64,000 nt of DNA from Janibacter massiliensis (GCF_900289115.1 NZ_LT985196.1:2343995-2407994); one strand, 5' to 3'; counted from the first letter of the stretch, positions 32,450 through 41,937 are shown. Numbers and translations are program-made. The notes: generated from the letters alone by a model not told the origin.

Positions 32450-33052
32450 TCAGTTCCTCTTTCCTTCGTCGGTCTCCACCGGGGACTCCCCGGCGGTCTC
32501 GGCCAGCGGGCGGAGCACCTCGAGCGCTGCCCACCGCGGGTCGATCACGTCGTGCTGGTGGTCCGGATCGTCCGCCAGGCGCGCCCCGCACTGCGAGCAC
32601 AGACCCGGACAGTCCTCCCGGCACACCGGTTGGAACGGCAGCGACGGCACCACCGTGTCCCGTAGCACCGGCTCGAGATCGATGAGCTCGTTCTCGATCC
32701 GGTACTCCTCCTCGTCCTCGTCGTCCCCCACCTCGCGGTGGTGGTCGACGCGGTCGGGCCACACGAACAGCTCCTGGAACCGGATGTCCACCGTGGGGTG
32801 GACCTCGGTCAGGCACCGGACGCAGGCCCCGGTCGCGACCGCCGAGCCGGTCCCCGTGACGAGCACGCCCTCGACGACCGACTCGAGCCGGAGGTCGAGG
32901 TCGATCTCCTGGCCCTCGGGCACCGCGATGACGTCGGTGCCGAGATCGGCGGGGGCCTCGATCGTGCGGGACAGGGACGCCATCGATCCCGGTCGCCGAC
33001 CGACCTCCTTGGTGTCGATCACCAGGGAGGAGCCGGGCTGGGTGGTGTTCAT
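32450..33052 (-). CDS. DUF177 (YceD-like) family protein
   Basis: This 200-residue protein matches DUF177/YceD, whose bacterial members lie next to rpmF and have been linked to 23S rRNA accumulation or ribosome assembly. Features include the Cys pair GACVRCLTEV and the later CREDCPGLCSQCG, which together can bind zinc. An acidic middle stretch (GDDEDEEE) and an ELIDLEPVLRD block follow the family pattern. The start is ATG at 33052, and a 120-bp gap to coaD may hold the operon promoter. Confidence 0.88.
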   Translation of the reverse strand: MNTTQPGSSLVIDTKEVGRRPGSMASLSRTIEAPADLGTDVIAVPEGQEIDLDLRLESVVEGVLVTGTGSAVATGACVRCLTEVHPTVDIRFQELFVWPDRVDHHREVGDDEDEEEYRIENELIDLEPVLRDTVVPSLPFQPVCREDCPGLCSQCGARLADDPDHQHDVIDPRWAALEVLRPLAETAGESPVETDEGKRN

Positions 33053-33172
33053 GTCTCCGCAGTCACGTGGGGGGCCGGCCTGCTGGGCGCAGACCGACGC
33101 ACGATGCTACCGGAGCGGGGCGGCGCGGACCAATCGCGCGGGCCGGGCCGGGATGGGCAGCGTGCGAGGCAC

Positions 33173-33688
33173 TCAGGCGTGCTCCGCGAGCCGACGGGTG
33201 AGGGCTGCCCTCACCCGTTCGCTCACCAGGCCGGTGATGTCCCCGCCGAAGCGCGCGACCTCTTTGACCAGCGAGCTCGAGACGTGCTCGAACTGGGGGT
33301 CCCCGGGCAGGAACACCGTCTCGACACCGGAGAGGTGGCGGTTCATCAGGGCCATCGGCAGCTCGTACGCGAAGTCGGTACCCCCGCGCAGACCCTTGAC
33401 GACGACCGCCGCCTCGACGTCACGGCACACGTCGACGAGGAGCCGGTTCGCGAAGGCCTCGAGGCGGACGTTCTCCACCCCCGCGTCGGCGAGGTCGGCG
33501 CGAAGGAGCTCGATCCGCTCGGGCACGGTGAAGGTCCCCGTCTTCGCGGGGTTGTGCAGCACGGCGACGACCACCTCGTCGTAGAGCCGGGCCGCGCGGG
33601 CGATCACGTCCACGTGGCCGGCGGTCACGGGGTCGTAGGAGCCGGGACAGACGCAGCGCCGGGCGGCGTCGACCACGTCGCGGCTCAC
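33173..33688 (-). CDS. coaD: Phosphopantetheine adenylyltransferase
   Basis: CoaD transfers AMP to 4'-phosphopantetheine in coenzyme A synthesis. The 171-residue protein has the nucleotidyltransferase start CVCPGSYDPVTAGHVDVI, the VVKGLRGGTDFAYEL core and the C-terminal VSSSLVKEVARFGGD block. The start is GTG at 33688, which overlaps the stop of the hemerythrin-like gene by 4 nt. It ends 120 bp before DUF177. All catalytic motifs are present and the length is normal. Confidence 0.95.
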   Translation of the reverse strand: MSRDVVDAARRCVCPGSYDPVTAGHVDVIARAARLYDEVVVAVLHNPAKTGTFTVPERIELLRADLADAGVENVRLEAFANRLLVDVCRDVEAAVVVKGLRGGTDFAYELPMALMNRHLSGVETVFLPGDPQFEHVSSSLVKEVARFGGDITGLVSERVRAALTRRLAEHA

Positions 33689-34239
33689 TCCTCGTCGTCG
33701 GCCGGAAGGAGGTCCTCGCCGTAGGCCTTCTTGACGATGGCGCGCACCTGCTCGACCGAGGCGCACCCCTGCGCGAGCTTCTCGTTGCGCGCGGCGAGCC
33801 ACCGCTCGCCCAGGGCCCGGCGGTCGGCCTCGGACACCTCGGAACGCGCAGGGTTGAGGATCGAGGTCTCCTCCTCGGCCAGGTGGTGGTTGACCGCCGT
33901 GGCCAGCTCCTCGAGCGCGTCCTCGAACTTCTGGGTGTCGGTGCCCACGCACTCCAGGAGGGCGAGCAGCGCCTCGTGACCCTCGGCGTGCTCCTCCCTG
34001 CCGTGCTCCTCCTCGTGGTCGCTGATCGCGTCCTTGCGCTCGAGCCGGGGATAGACCTCCGACTCCTCGGACAGGGCGTGGGCGACGTGCAGCTCGGCGA
34101 ACGCCTGCCGGGCGGCCTCACGGTCGCTCGTGTCGTCGCGCAGCTCGCGCAGCAGCGACTCGAAGAGGCGGTGGTCGGCAAGGATGAGCTCGACGACGTC
34201 GCCGTTCGTCGGGCGAGGGATGTCCTGGATCGTGGTCAT
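33685..34239 (-). CDS. Hemerythrin-like (HHE domain) protein
   Basis: This 184-residue four-helix protein has the His/Glu ligand pattern of hemerythrin HHE domains: ADHRLFESLL, AHALSEESEVYP, EGHEALLALL and NHHLAEEETSI. Such proteins hold a di-iron centre that binds oxygen or senses redox and iron. It overlaps rsmD by 4 nt and coaD by 4 nt, so it is embedded in a translationally coupled housekeeping run. The physiological role is unknown. Confidence 0.85.
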   Translation of the reverse strand: MTTIQDIPRPTNGDVVELILADHRLFESLLRELRDDTSDREAARQAFAELHVAHALSEESEVYPRLERKDAISDHEEEHGREEHAEGHEALLALLECVGTDTQKFEDALEELATAVNHHLAEEETSILNPARSEVSEADRRALGERWLAARNEKLAQGCASVEQVRAIVKKAYGEDLLPADDEE

Positions 34240-34823
34240 GGGCCCATCGTGCCATCGGGGTCCGGCGGCGCCGACGCCTGCGCGTACCAGACCCGGGTCT
34301 CCCCGTAGGTCCGGTCCCCCGTCCGATGCACCCCCGGGGGCCACGTGGGCTCGGGCGACCGCGACGATCGTTCGACGACGACCACCGCCTCGGGCGTGAG
34401 GTGGGCCGCGGCGAGGGCGGCGAGGACTCCCGCGAGGACGTCCTCACCCACGTCGTAGGGAGGATCGAGGAATACGAGGTCGGCGTCGGCGGGCGGGCCG
34501 TCGAGCACGGCCGACACCGCGCGCGCCGCGACGGTCACGACCCCGTCGAGCCCCAGGTCGGCGACGTTCCGGCGGATCGTCGCGGCGGCCCGGCGGTCGT
34601 GCTCGACGAGCACCACCCGCGCCGCCCCCCGGCTGGCGGCCTCCAGCCCGAGGGCCCCGGACCCCGCGTAGAGGTCGAGCACGTGCACCCCGTCGAGCTC
34701 GATCCGCGCCTCGAGCGCCGAGAAGATCGCCTCCCTCACGCGGTCGCTCGTCGGACGGGTCCCGGCGCCTGGTGGGGCGGCGATCCGACGCCCCCCGAGA
34801 GCACCCCCGATGATCCTCGTCAC
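34236..34823 (-). CDS. rsmD: 16S rRNA (guanine966-N2)-methyltransferase RsmD
   Basis: RsmD methylates G966 of 16S rRNA in the 30S subunit. The 195-residue protein has the RIIGGALGGRRI start, TRPTSDRVREAIFSAL, the SAM-binding VLDLYAGSGALGLEA and the catalytic LDPPY (D/NPPY) motif. A short Pro-rich C-terminus is extra. It lies three bases after recG and overlaps the hemerythrin-like gene. Its place between recG and coaD is conserved in Actinobacteria. Confidence 0.95.
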   Translation of the reverse strand: MTRIIGGALGGRRIAAPPGAGTRPTSDRVREAIFSALEARIELDGVHVLDLYAGSGALGLEAASRGAARVVLVEHDRRAAATIRRNVADLGLDGVVTVAARAVSAVLDGPPADADLVFLDPPYDVGEDVLAGVLAALAAAHLTPEAVVVVERSSRSPEPTWPPGVHRTGDRTYGETRVWYAQASAPPDPDGTMGP

Positions 34824-34826
34824 TGC

Positions 34827-36992
34827 TCAGCCCTTCTCCAGGAACGCGGCCCGCTCGTCGTCGAGCCAGTGCTCGATCCTCTCGCGGAGCACCGGGTGGT
34901 GCGCCAGGTCGGGGTCGGCCGCGAGCAGCGCCGTCGCGTGCTCCCGGGCCGCCGCGATGATCTCCTCGTCCTGCGTGAGGCGCAGGTACCGGATCCGGCT
35001 GCGTCGGCCGCTCTGGGCAGCGCCGAGCACGTCGCCCTCGCGCCGCTGGGTGAGGTCGACCCGGGCGAGCTCGAAGCCGTCGGTGGTCGCCGCGACCGCC
35101 TCGAGGCGTTCCCGTGAGGCCGGGACCTCGCTGCCGGTCATGAGCAGGCACAGCCCGGCGTTGCCCCCTCGGCCGACCCGCCCGCGCAGCTGGTGCAGCT
35201 GGCTGATCCCGAAGCGGTCGGCGTCCCGGACGACCATGACCGTCGCGTTGGCGACGTCGACCCCGACCTCGATCACCGTCGTCGAGACGAGGACGTCGAC
35301 GTCCCCGGCGGCGAAGGCGGACATCGTCGCGTCCTTCTCGTCCGCGGGGAGCCTGCCGTGCATCGGTTCGATCCGGCGTCCGGCCAGGGCCGGGTGCGCG
35401 CGCAGCTCTGCGACCGTGTCGAGGACCGCGGCCGGGGGCGCGAGCGCGGGAGCGTCCTCGGCCGGTCCGGTCGGCTGCTCGTCGTCGCCGTCGTCGCCGA
35501 TGCGCGGGCAGACGACGTAGACCTGGTGGCCGGCGGCCACCTCCTCGCCGACCCGCTCCCACGTCCGGTCGACCCACGCCGGCTTCTCCGCCGGGACGAC
35601 GTGCGTGGTGATCGGCTGGCGGCCACGGGGCAGCTCCCGCAGGACGGAGGTCTCCATGTCGCCGTAGACGGTCATCGCGACGGTCCGCGGGATGGGGGTG
35701 GCCGTCATGACGAGGACGTGCGGCGGCTCGGCGCCCTTGGCCCGCAGGGCCTCGCGCTGCTCGACCCCGAACCGGTGCTGCTCGTCGACCACGACGAGCG
35801 CGAGGTCGTGGAACTCGACGACGTCCTGGAAGATCGCGTGGGTCCCGACGACGATCCCGGCGGTCCCGGCGGCGATCTCCGTCAGGGCCGCCGATCGCGC
35901 CCGCCGGGGCATCGAGCCGGTGAGCAGGACGACCCGGGTCGACGCGTCGGCCTCGTCGCCGAAGCTGAGCATGCCGCCCTCCGCGAGCGGTCCGAGCATG
36001 GCGGTGATCGAGCGGTGGTGCTGGATCGCGAGGACCTCGGTCGGGGCGAGCAGCGCGGCCTGCCCGCCTGCCTCGACCGCCGCGAGCATCGCCCGCAGCG
36101 CGACGACGGTCTTGCCGGAGCCGACCTCCCCCTGGAGCAGCCGGTGCATCGGGGTGGGCCGGTCCATCTCGGCGGCGAGCGTCGCCGCGACCTCCCGCTG
36201 CCCGGCCGTGAGCTCGAAGGGCAGCCGGGCGTCGAACGCGGCGAGGAGGCCGTGCGACCCGGCGGCTCGGCGACGGGTCGTCTCCCGTTCCCGGGCCCGC
36301 CGCCGTCGGCCGAGGACGGTCTGCAGGACGAGGGCCTCCTCCATCCGCAGCCGCTCGCGAGCGCGCTCGACCTGGTGCAGGTCGTCGGGCCGGTGCAGCC
36401 ACCGGTAGGTCGTCGTGAGGTCCGGCAGGTCGTGGGCCGCGCGCACCTCGTCCGGCAGCGGGTCTGGCAGGTCGTCGAGGTGGTCGAGGACGAGACGGAC
36501 GCACTCGGCCAGCGTCCAGTTGTGGAGCTTCTTCACGTACGGGTACTCAGGGATCGGCCCCCGCTGGGCGACCTCGGCCTCGGAGAGCTCCTCGGGAAGG
36601 ATGGTGTACCCGGGGTGGGCCAGCTGCAGGCGGCCGCGGTACTCGCTCACCTGCCCCGCGAAGAGCGCCCGGGCGCCGGGGAGGAGCTTGTGCTCGTGGG
36701 CGCGGGCGTCGAAGAAGGTGATGTCGATGTCCGTGGTGCCGTCGGTGATCGTCGCGGTGAGCATCGTCCCGCGGCGCTTCTGCATCCGACGGGTCGTGGC
36801 CGCCTTGACCCGGGCGACGACGACGACCTGGTCGCCGACGACGAGACCGGACAGGTGTGCCTCGTGCCCGAGGTAGCGCACCGGGAGGAGGTCGAGGAGG
36901 TCACCGACCGTCGCGATCCCCCGCTCGCGCAGCAGGGACCCGGCGGTCGTCCCACCGACCAGACCCTTCAGCGGCGTGGCCAGGCCCGCCAC
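34827..36992 (-). CDS. recG: ATP-dependent DNA helicase RecG
   Basis: RecG remodels stalled replication forks and Holliday junctions. The 721-residue protein begins with a wedge/OB-fold domain (HLSGLVVGDQVVVVARVK) and continues with two RecA-like helicase domains. These hold GEVGSGKTVVALRA (Walker A), VVVDEQHRFGV (DExH) and the RGRVGRGGNAG motif VI. The start is GTG at 36992, three bases after the DAK2 gene. Length and motif order are typical. Confidence 0.96.
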   Translation of the reverse strand: MAGLATPLKGLVGGTTAGSLLRERGIATVGDLLDLLPVRYLGHEAHLSGLVVGDQVVVVARVKAATTRRMQKRRGTMLTATITDGTTDIDITFFDARAHEHKLLPGARALFAGQVSEYRGRLQLAHPGYTILPEELSEAEVAQRGPIPEYPYVKKLHNWTLAECVRLVLDHLDDLPDPLPDEVRAAHDLPDLTTTYRWLHRPDDLHQVERARERLRMEEALVLQTVLGRRRRARERETTRRRAAGSHGLLAAFDARLPFELTAGQREVAATLAAEMDRPTPMHRLLQGEVGSGKTVVALRAMLAAVEAGGQAALLAPTEVLAIQHHRSITAMLGPLAEGGMLSFGDEADASTRVVLLTGSMPRRARSAALTEIAAGTAGIVVGTHAIFQDVVEFHDLALVVVDEQHRFGVEQREALRAKGAEPPHVLVMTATPIPRTVAMTVYGDMETSVLRELPRGRQPITTHVVPAEKPAWVDRTWERVGEEVAAGHQVYVVCPRIGDDGDDEQPTGPAEDAPALAPPAAVLDTVAELRAHPALAGRRIEPMHGRLPADEKDATMSAFAAGDVDVLVSTTVIEVGVDVANATVMVVRDADRFGISQLHQLRGRVGRGGNAGLCLLMTGSEVPASRERLEAVAATTDGFELARVDLTQRREGDVLGAAQSGRRSRIRYLRLTQDEEIIAAAREHATALLAADPDLAHHPVLRERIEHWLDDERAAFLEKG

Positions 36993-36995
36993 GGC

Positions 36996-38777
36996 TCACT
37001 CCACCCCGACGAGCAACGGGTAGTGCGCCTGGCCCCCCCGGAGCACGTCGACCTCGATCCCCGGGTGCGTGCGGCAGGCCCGTCCGCTGATCCGTTCGGC
37101 GTCCTCGGGGGCGAGCCCGTCCCCGACGAGGAGCGTGACGAGCTCACCGCCGCCCCGCGCCAGGCTGTCGATGACCTGCCCCGCGACGGTGACGAGGTCG
37201 TCGCCGACGATGACGATGTCCCCGCCGACGATGCCGAGCACGTCCCCGACCCGGCAGGGCCCGCCGGTCGTCAACCCGTCGGTGACCGCGGTCGTCACGC
37301 CGCCGTGGCGCGTACCGGCGAGCGCACGGGTCATCCGCACGACGTTCGTGCCGGCCTCGTCGTCGGGCTCGTACACGGCCAGGGCGGCGAGCACCTGCAC
37401 CGCGGTGCGCGTCTCGAGGACGACGATCTCGAGACCCTCCTCGGCGGCTCGTGTCCTCGCTGCGTCGGCCGCCAGTCGGGTCTCCCGGTCGTTGGGCAGG
37501 AGCAGCACCGTCGAGGCCCCCGTCCGCCGGGCCGCGTCGAGCAGCTCCCCCACCGAGGCGCGGCGTCCCGGCCCCGACCGGACGGGGATCGCACCGCACC
37601 GCTGGTGGATCTCGTCGGTCCCGGGCCCGACGGAGCAGGCGACGACACCGAGAGGGCCGCCGGGTCCGACGTCCGAGCCCGCCCGACCGGGTGCCTCCCG
37701 AGCGGGGTCGTCGAGCCCGTGCGCCGGGTCGTCGGTCGGTGCGGCCGGCTCGCCGTCGGTGTCGAGCACGGTGACGCGGATCCGGCTGGGTCGACCCGCG
37801 TCCATGCCGGCCTCGATCGCGGCGCCGGCGTCGTCGAGGTGGACGTGGACGCTCCACGTGGGCTCGGTCCCGGCGACGATGACGCTGTCCCCCATCTCGT
37901 CGAGCCGGGCGCGCAGCGCCTCCACCGCGTCCTGGTCGCGGCTCTCGAGGAGGTACATCACCTCGAAGCGGGGGACGTCGACCTCGCGCGTCCGCGCGGC
38001 CGGCGGGCGCAGGTCGCGCACGGCGCGGGTGGGGTCCGTCGTGGCGGGCACGGGCCCCCACTCGGTGCGCCGGGCGAGCTCGATGTTGAGGATCACGTCG
38101 TCGAGCCGGTAGCGGGCCCGTGCGGCCTCGCCCTGGACGAGGCAGTCGAGGGACTCGACGAGGACGAGCAGGCCGGCGCCCCCGGCATCGACGACGCCTG
38201 CGTCGGCGAGGACGGGGAGCTGCTCGGGGGTCCGCTCGAGCGCACGGGTCGCGGCCACGACCGCCTCGTGGCACAGCCGCCGGAGGTCACCGCCGTCCGC
38301 GGCGACGGCCCCGGCGGCCCCGGCGCAGGCGTCGAGGACGGACAGGATCGTTCCCTCGACGGGCTGGCGCACCGCCGCCCTGGCGAGGATGGCGCCCCTG
38401 GCGAAGCCCGCCGCCACCGCCTTGGCGTCGTTCCCGCGCTCGTCCCCGGTGTCGGCCTCGGCGAGGGCCTGGGCGAACCCCGCGACGATCTGGCTGAGGA
38501 TGACCCCGGAGTTGCCACGAGCCGTGAGGAGCATGGCCCGGGCGAGGGCGTTCGCCTCCTGCGCGGCCGACAGCTGTCCGAGCACGCCCCGCCGCTCGTT
38601 CTCGTTGCGGACGACGGCGAGCGCCTCGTCGTACGTGAGGTAGAGGTTCGTGCCCGTGTCGCCGTCGGGCACGGGGTAGACGTTGAGCGCGTCGATCTCG
38701 GCGCGACGGGCGGCCAGGGCCGCCCGCGTGAGGACGGCCCACTGCCGGGCGGCCGGGCCGTCGAGGTGGGTGAGCAC
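36996..38777 (-). CDS. DAK2 domain (FakA-like) protein
   Basis: This 593-residue protein starts with a DhaL/DAK2 kinase domain (INALNVYPVPDGDTGTNLYLT-type start, with NVYPVPDGDTGTN visible, then ARGNSGVILSQI). It continues with the middle and C-terminal domains of fatty acid kinase FakA-type proteins. In Firmicutes FakA phosphorylates fatty acids bound to FakB; in Actinobacteria the homologue next to recG is less studied. A low-complexity linker lies around residues 345-380. The start is GTG at 38777 and the gene leads the recG-rsmD-coaD run. It diverges from rpmB. Confidence 0.88.
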   Translation of the reverse strand: MLTHLDGPAARQWAVLTRAALAARRAEIDALNVYPVPDGDTGTNLYLTYDEALAVVRNENERRGVLGQLSAAQEANALARAMLLTARGNSGVILSQIVAGFAQALAEADTGDERGNDAKAVAAGFARGAILARAAVRQPVEGTILSVLDACAGAAGAVAADGGDLRRLCHEAVVAATRALERTPEQLPVLADAGVVDAGGAGLLVLVESLDCLVQGEAARARYRLDDVILNIELARRTEWGPVPATTDPTRAVRDLRPPAARTREVDVPRFEVMYLLESRDQDAVEALRARLDEMGDSVIVAGTEPTWSVHVHLDDAGAAIEAGMDAGRPSRIRVTVLDTDGEPAAPTDDPAHGLDDPAREAPGRAGSDVGPGGPLGVVACSVGPGTDEIHQRCGAIPVRSGPGRRASVGELLDAARRTGASTVLLLPNDRETRLAADAARTRAAEEGLEIVVLETRTAVQVLAALAVYEPDDEAGTNVVRMTRALAGTRHGGVTTAVTDGLTTGGPCRVGDVLGIVGGDIVIVGDDLVTVAGQVIDSLARGGGELVTLLVGDGLAPEDAERISGRACRTHPGIEVDVLRGGQAHYPLLVGVE

Positions 38778-38807
38778 GGGTGCAGGCTAGTGCCAGGGCC
38801 GTTCGTT

Positions 38808-38837
38808 TTGGCCCGGCGCACCGTCCTCGGCTACGCT
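38808..38837 (+). promoter_or_regulatory. rpmB promoter
   Basis: TTGGCC (38808-38813) and TACGCT (38832-38837) are 18 nt apart and fit an actinobacterial housekeeping promoter. The leader to the rpmB start is about 125 nt. Confidence 0.5.
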
Positions 38838-38969
38838 TGACCGGTTGCCCGGTGGCGCCCTGCCCTCGGCCGCGGTGCGCACGAGGCCCGATCGTCACGG
38901 TCGGTCCCCCGCTCGCGGGCGGCCCGGCGCACCAGACCTGCACGACCTACACATCATCAGGAGATCCCC

Positions 38970-39164
38970 GTGGCTGCCAACTGCGACGTCTGCGGCAAGG
39001 GACCGAGCTTCGGTCACAACGTCTCGTTCTCGCAGCGTCGCACGAAGCGACGCTGGAACCCGAACATCCAGCGGGTGCGCGCGCTCGTCGGTGACAAGGG
39101 CGTCACGCCCAAGCGCCTCAACGTCTGCACCTCCTGCATCAAGGCGGGCAAGGTCAAGCGCTGA
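38970..39164 (+). CDS. rpmB: 50S ribosomal protein bL28
   Basis: This 64-residue protein has the L28 pattern: CDVCGKGPSFGHNVSFSQRR, then RWNPNIQRV, and a late CTSCIKAGKV. The two Cys-x2-Cys pairs mark the zinc-binding form. It starts at ATG 38970 after an AGGAG site, stands alone between divergent DAK2 and convergent thiL, and ends before a very strong hairpin. Confidence 0.97.
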   Translation: MAANCDVCGKGPSFGHNVSFSQRRTKRRWNPNIQRVRALVGDKGVTPKRLNVCTSCIKAGKVKR

Positions 39165-39181
39165 CCCCTGCGCCGCTCGGC

Positions 39182-39220
39182 CCGGAGCCGGTCACCCCGT
39201 CGCGGGGTGACCGGCTCCGG
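39182..39220. terminator. 17-bp perfect hairpin between rpmB and thiL
   Basis: Arms at 39182-39198 and 39204-39220 are perfectly complementary with a 5-nt loop. It lies 17 bp after the rpmB stop and 26 bp from the convergent thiL stop, so it can serve as a shared bidirectional terminator. Confidence 0.85.
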
Positions 39221-39246
39221 CCGTTCCCGGGCGGCATCGGCCACGC

Positions 39247-40230
39247 TCACGGCGCGAAGTGGTCCCACCCCGCATCGGGCAGGTCGACGTCGCCCAGGCG
39301 CACCCCGTGACCGGCGACGACCTCGCCGACGACGGCGAACGGCGGGGGGATCTGAGCGTCGGGCGGGAAGGCCGCCAGGAGGCTGTGCTCCTCGCCCCCC
39401 GTGAGGACGCACCGTCGCGCCGCGGACCGCCCCACGGCCTGCGCGACGTGGTCGGCGTGCACGGCGACGGCGGCCGGGTCGAGGACGAGGGCGACACCGC
39501 TCGCTCGGGCCACCCGGTGGGCGTCGCGGGCGAGCCCGTCGGAGAGGTCGATCATCGCGCTCGCGCCGGCGGCGGCGGCGGCCGGTCCGGCCGCCAGGGG
39601 CGGCGTCGGCCTGCGGTGGAGCGCCAGGCACTCCGCGGCGACCGACCGCTCGTCGGCGGCGAGCACGCCACCGACGAGGAGCTCGAGCCCGGCGGCCGAC
39701 CTCCCGAGCGTCCCCGCGAGCGCGAGCCGGTGGCCCGGTCGGGCTCCGGCCCGGGTCACCGCCGGGCCGTCGAGGGCACCGAGGGCGGTCACCGAGACGA
39801 TGAGCACCCCGGCTGGCGCCGAGCTGAGGTCGCCCCCGACGACGGGAGCGCCCGCCCGGGCCGCGCCCTGCCCGATGCCGTCGGCGAGCGCGAGGACCCA
39901 GTCGAGCGAGGTGTCCGGGTCGGCGGCCAGCGTGAGGAGGAAGCCGGCGCAGCGCCCGCCCATCGCCGCGACGTCCGCCGCGTTCTGCGCGATCGCCTTG
40001 TGGCCGACGTCGTCCCCGGTCGACCAGTCGTCGCGCCAGTCGCTCCCGCGCACGAGGGTGTCCGTCGTGGCGACGAGCGGCTCGGCCCCGACGAGGACGG
40101 CCGCGTCGTCCCCCGCCGGGACGACAACCCCCGGCACGCCCCTGCCCGTCCCCGTCCGGGGCAGGACGAGCTCGAGCAGCCCGCGCTCGTCCAGGTCTCC
40201 CACGACCCGTGGGCGGTCGTCCACAGCCAC
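39247..40230 (-). CDS. thiL: Thiamine-monophosphate kinase
   Basis: ThiL phosphorylates thiamine monophosphate to the active cofactor thiamine diphosphate. The 327-residue protein shows the PurM-like pattern: VPAGDDAAVL, the TTDTLVRGSDWR acidic block, KAIAQNAADVAAMG, VVGGDLSSAP and MIDLSDGLARD. The start is GTG at 40230. It converges on rpmB and diverges from the DUF3515 lipoprotein gene. The place between ddl and rpmB is common in Actinobacteria. Confidence 0.95.
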   Translation of the reverse strand: MAVDDRPRVVGDLDERGLLELVLPRTGTGRGVPGVVVPAGDDAAVLVGAEPLVATTDTLVRGSDWRDDWSTGDDVGHKAIAQNAADVAAMGGRCAGFLLTLAADPDTSLDWVLALADGIGQGAARAGAPVVGGDLSSAPAGVLIVSVTALGALDGPAVTRAGARPGHRLALAGTLGRSAAGLELLVGGVLAADERSVAAECLALHRRPTPPLAAGPAAAAAGASAMIDLSDGLARDAHRVARASGVALVLDPAAVAVHADHVAQAVGRSAARRCVLTGGEEHSLLAAFPPDAQIPPPFAVVGEVVAGHGVRLGDVDLPDAGWDHFAP

Positions 40231-40283
40231 CGCGGCCCACCTCCTTCAGCGACGCTCGGTCCCGAGGTGGCACGCTAACGCTC

Positions 40284-40748
40284 ATGCCGCTGCGTCCCCT
40301 GCCCGCCCTCGGAGCGGCCCTCGGGGCCGTGCTGCTCGTGCTGCCGGCCGTCGCCGGCTGCAGCCGCGGGGTCCAGGTCGCACCCGCACCGCAGGCAGGT
40401 GACCCGGCGTGCGCCCGGGCGGCCGGCCTGTGGCCCGACACGGTCGGCGGGGCCCCGCGCGTCGAGACCCGGGGTGGCGACGCGACCACCGTGGCGTGGG
40501 GCGACCCGGCCGTCGTCGCGCGGTGCGGCGTCCCCTCCCCCGCCCCGACGACCGACCCCTGCGTCAGCGCCGACGGTGTCGACTGGGTCGCCCGCGAGCT
40601 CACCGACGGCGTCGCATTGACGACGTACGGGCGGTCACCGGCGATCGAGGTCCTCGTCCCGGCGGAGCACGGGCCCGCGCCGTTGCTCGCCCCGGCGTTC
40701 ACCGAGGCCGCGAAGGCCCTGCCGACGACCGGTCGGGCCTGCGTCTGA
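40284..40748 (+). CDS. DUF3515 family lipoprotein
   Basis: This 154-residue protein has a hydrophobic signal ending at Val-Ala-Gly-Cys (about residues 21-24). The mature part matches the actinobacterial DUF3515 pattern: ACARAAGLWPDTVGG, TVAWGDPAVVARCGV, VDWVARELTDG and a late TTYGRSPAIEV. The function is unknown. It is usually found between ddl and thiL, as here, and converges with ddl four bases away. Conserved Cys may form a disulfide outside the cell. Confidence 0.85.
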   Translation: MPLRPLPALGAALGAVLLVLPAVAGCSRGVQVAPAPQAGDPACARAAGLWPDTVGGAPRVETRGGDATTVAWGDPAVVARCGVPSPAPTTDPCVSADGVDWVARELTDGVALTTYGRSPAIEVLVPAEHGPAPLLAPAFTEAAKALPTTGRACV

Positions 40749-40752
40749 GGGG

Positions 40753-41892
40753 TCAGCGCAAGCCGGTCGGCCGCTCGAGGGCGAGCTCGAGCAGCTCGGT
40801 GATGAGCTCGCGGTAGGGCAGCCCGCTCTGCGCCCACATCCGCGGGTACATCGACGTCGGGGTGAACCCGGGCATCGTGTTGACCTCGTTGACGACGACC
40901 TCCCCCTCGGACGTGACGAAGCAGTCCACCCGGGCGAGCCCCTCGCAGCCGAGCGCCTCGAAGACCCGGGCGGCCAGGTCCTGGACCCGGGCCGTGACGT
41001 CCTCCGGCAGGTCGGCCGGGCAGTCGAGCCGGATGCCGGTCATGTCGAGGTACTTGGCCTCGAAGTCGTAGAACTGGTGGGCACCGCCCGCCTCGACGAC
41101 GACCTCCCCGAGCGCGGAGGTGCGCGGGCGCCCACCGTCGCGGGCCTCGAGGACCGCGCACTCGACCTCACGGCCGGCGATCCCCTGCTCGACGATGACC
41201 TTGCGGTCGTGCCGACGGGCCTCCTCGACCGCCGCGACGAGCGCGGCGCTGTCGCTGGGGTCGTCGACCTTCGTGATCCCCATCGACGAGCCCGCCCGGC
41301 ACGGCTTGACGAAGAGCGGCGCAGCGAGGTGGTCCAGGGAGGCGAGCGCCCCGTCCCGGTCGCGGGTCCACCGGGCGTCGGTGATGACCTCGTACGGGCC
41401 GACCGGCAGCCCCGCGCCCTCGAAGACGACCTTCATGTAGTGCTTGTCCATCCCGGCCGCCGACGCGAGGACGCCGGATCCCACGTACCGCGTGTCGGAC
41501 AGCTCCAGGAGGCCTTGGATCGTCCCGTCCTCGCCGTACGGGCCGTGCAGGAGCGGGAGCACGACGTCGACCTCGCCGAAGGCGCGCGGGACCTCGCCGG
41601 GCTCGTGGACGACGAGCTCGCGGTCGGAGGCGCTCGTCGGGAGGATCACCTCGGTGCCGGAGTGCGTGACCTCGGGGGTGTGCGTCGCGGTGAGCCGGAG
41701 GGGCTCGGGGTCGTCGGCGACGAGGAGCCACGAGCCGTCCTTGGCGATGCCGATGGGCACGACGTCGAACCGCTCGCGGTCGATCGCGGACAGGACGCCG
41801 GCCGCCGTCGAGCAGGACACGGGGTGCTCGCTCGACCGACCGCCGAAGACGACGGCGACGCGAGGACGGCGGGGATCGGTCTGGTCGGTCAC
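40753..41892 (-). CDS. ddl: D-alanine-D-alanine ligase
   Basis: Ddl joins two D-Ala molecules for peptidoglycan precursors. The 379-residue ATP-grasp enzyme has the start VAVVFGGRSSEHPVSC, LLHGPYGEDGTIQGLLE, MDKHYMKVVFEGAG, KPCRAGSSMGI and the C-terminal EVNTMPGFTPTSMYP with metal ligands. The start is GTG at 41892. It is divergent from the PLP enzyme gene, 45 bp away, and convergent with DUF3515. Length is normal. Confidence 0.97.
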   Translation of the reverse strand: MTDQTDPRRPRVAVVFGGRSSEHPVSCSTAAGVLSAIDRERFDVVPIGIAKDGSWLLVADDPEPLRLTATHTPEVTHSGTEVILPTSASDRELVVHEPGEVPRAFGEVDVVLPLLHGPYGEDGTIQGLLELSDTRYVGSGVLASAAGMDKHYMKVVFEGAGLPVGPYEVITDARWTRDRDGALASLDHLAAPLFVKPCRAGSSMGITKVDDPSDSAALVAAVEEARRHDRKVIVEQGIAGREVECAVLEARDGGRPRTSALGEVVVEAGGAHQFYDFEAKYLDMTGIRLDCPADLPEDVTARVQDLAARVFEALGCEGLARVDCFVTSEGEVVVNEVNTMPGFTPTSMYPRMWAQSGLPYRELITELLELALERPTGLR

Positions 41893-41937
41893 CGCACGGA
41901 GCCTACGCCGCGACCGGCACCGCTACGGTGAGCGGCC

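Noticed and set aside
35193-38840. Long plus-strand open frame across recG and the DAK2 gene
   Set aside because: Antisense shadow of two well-supported genes; composition is typical of GC-rich complement, with no family features.
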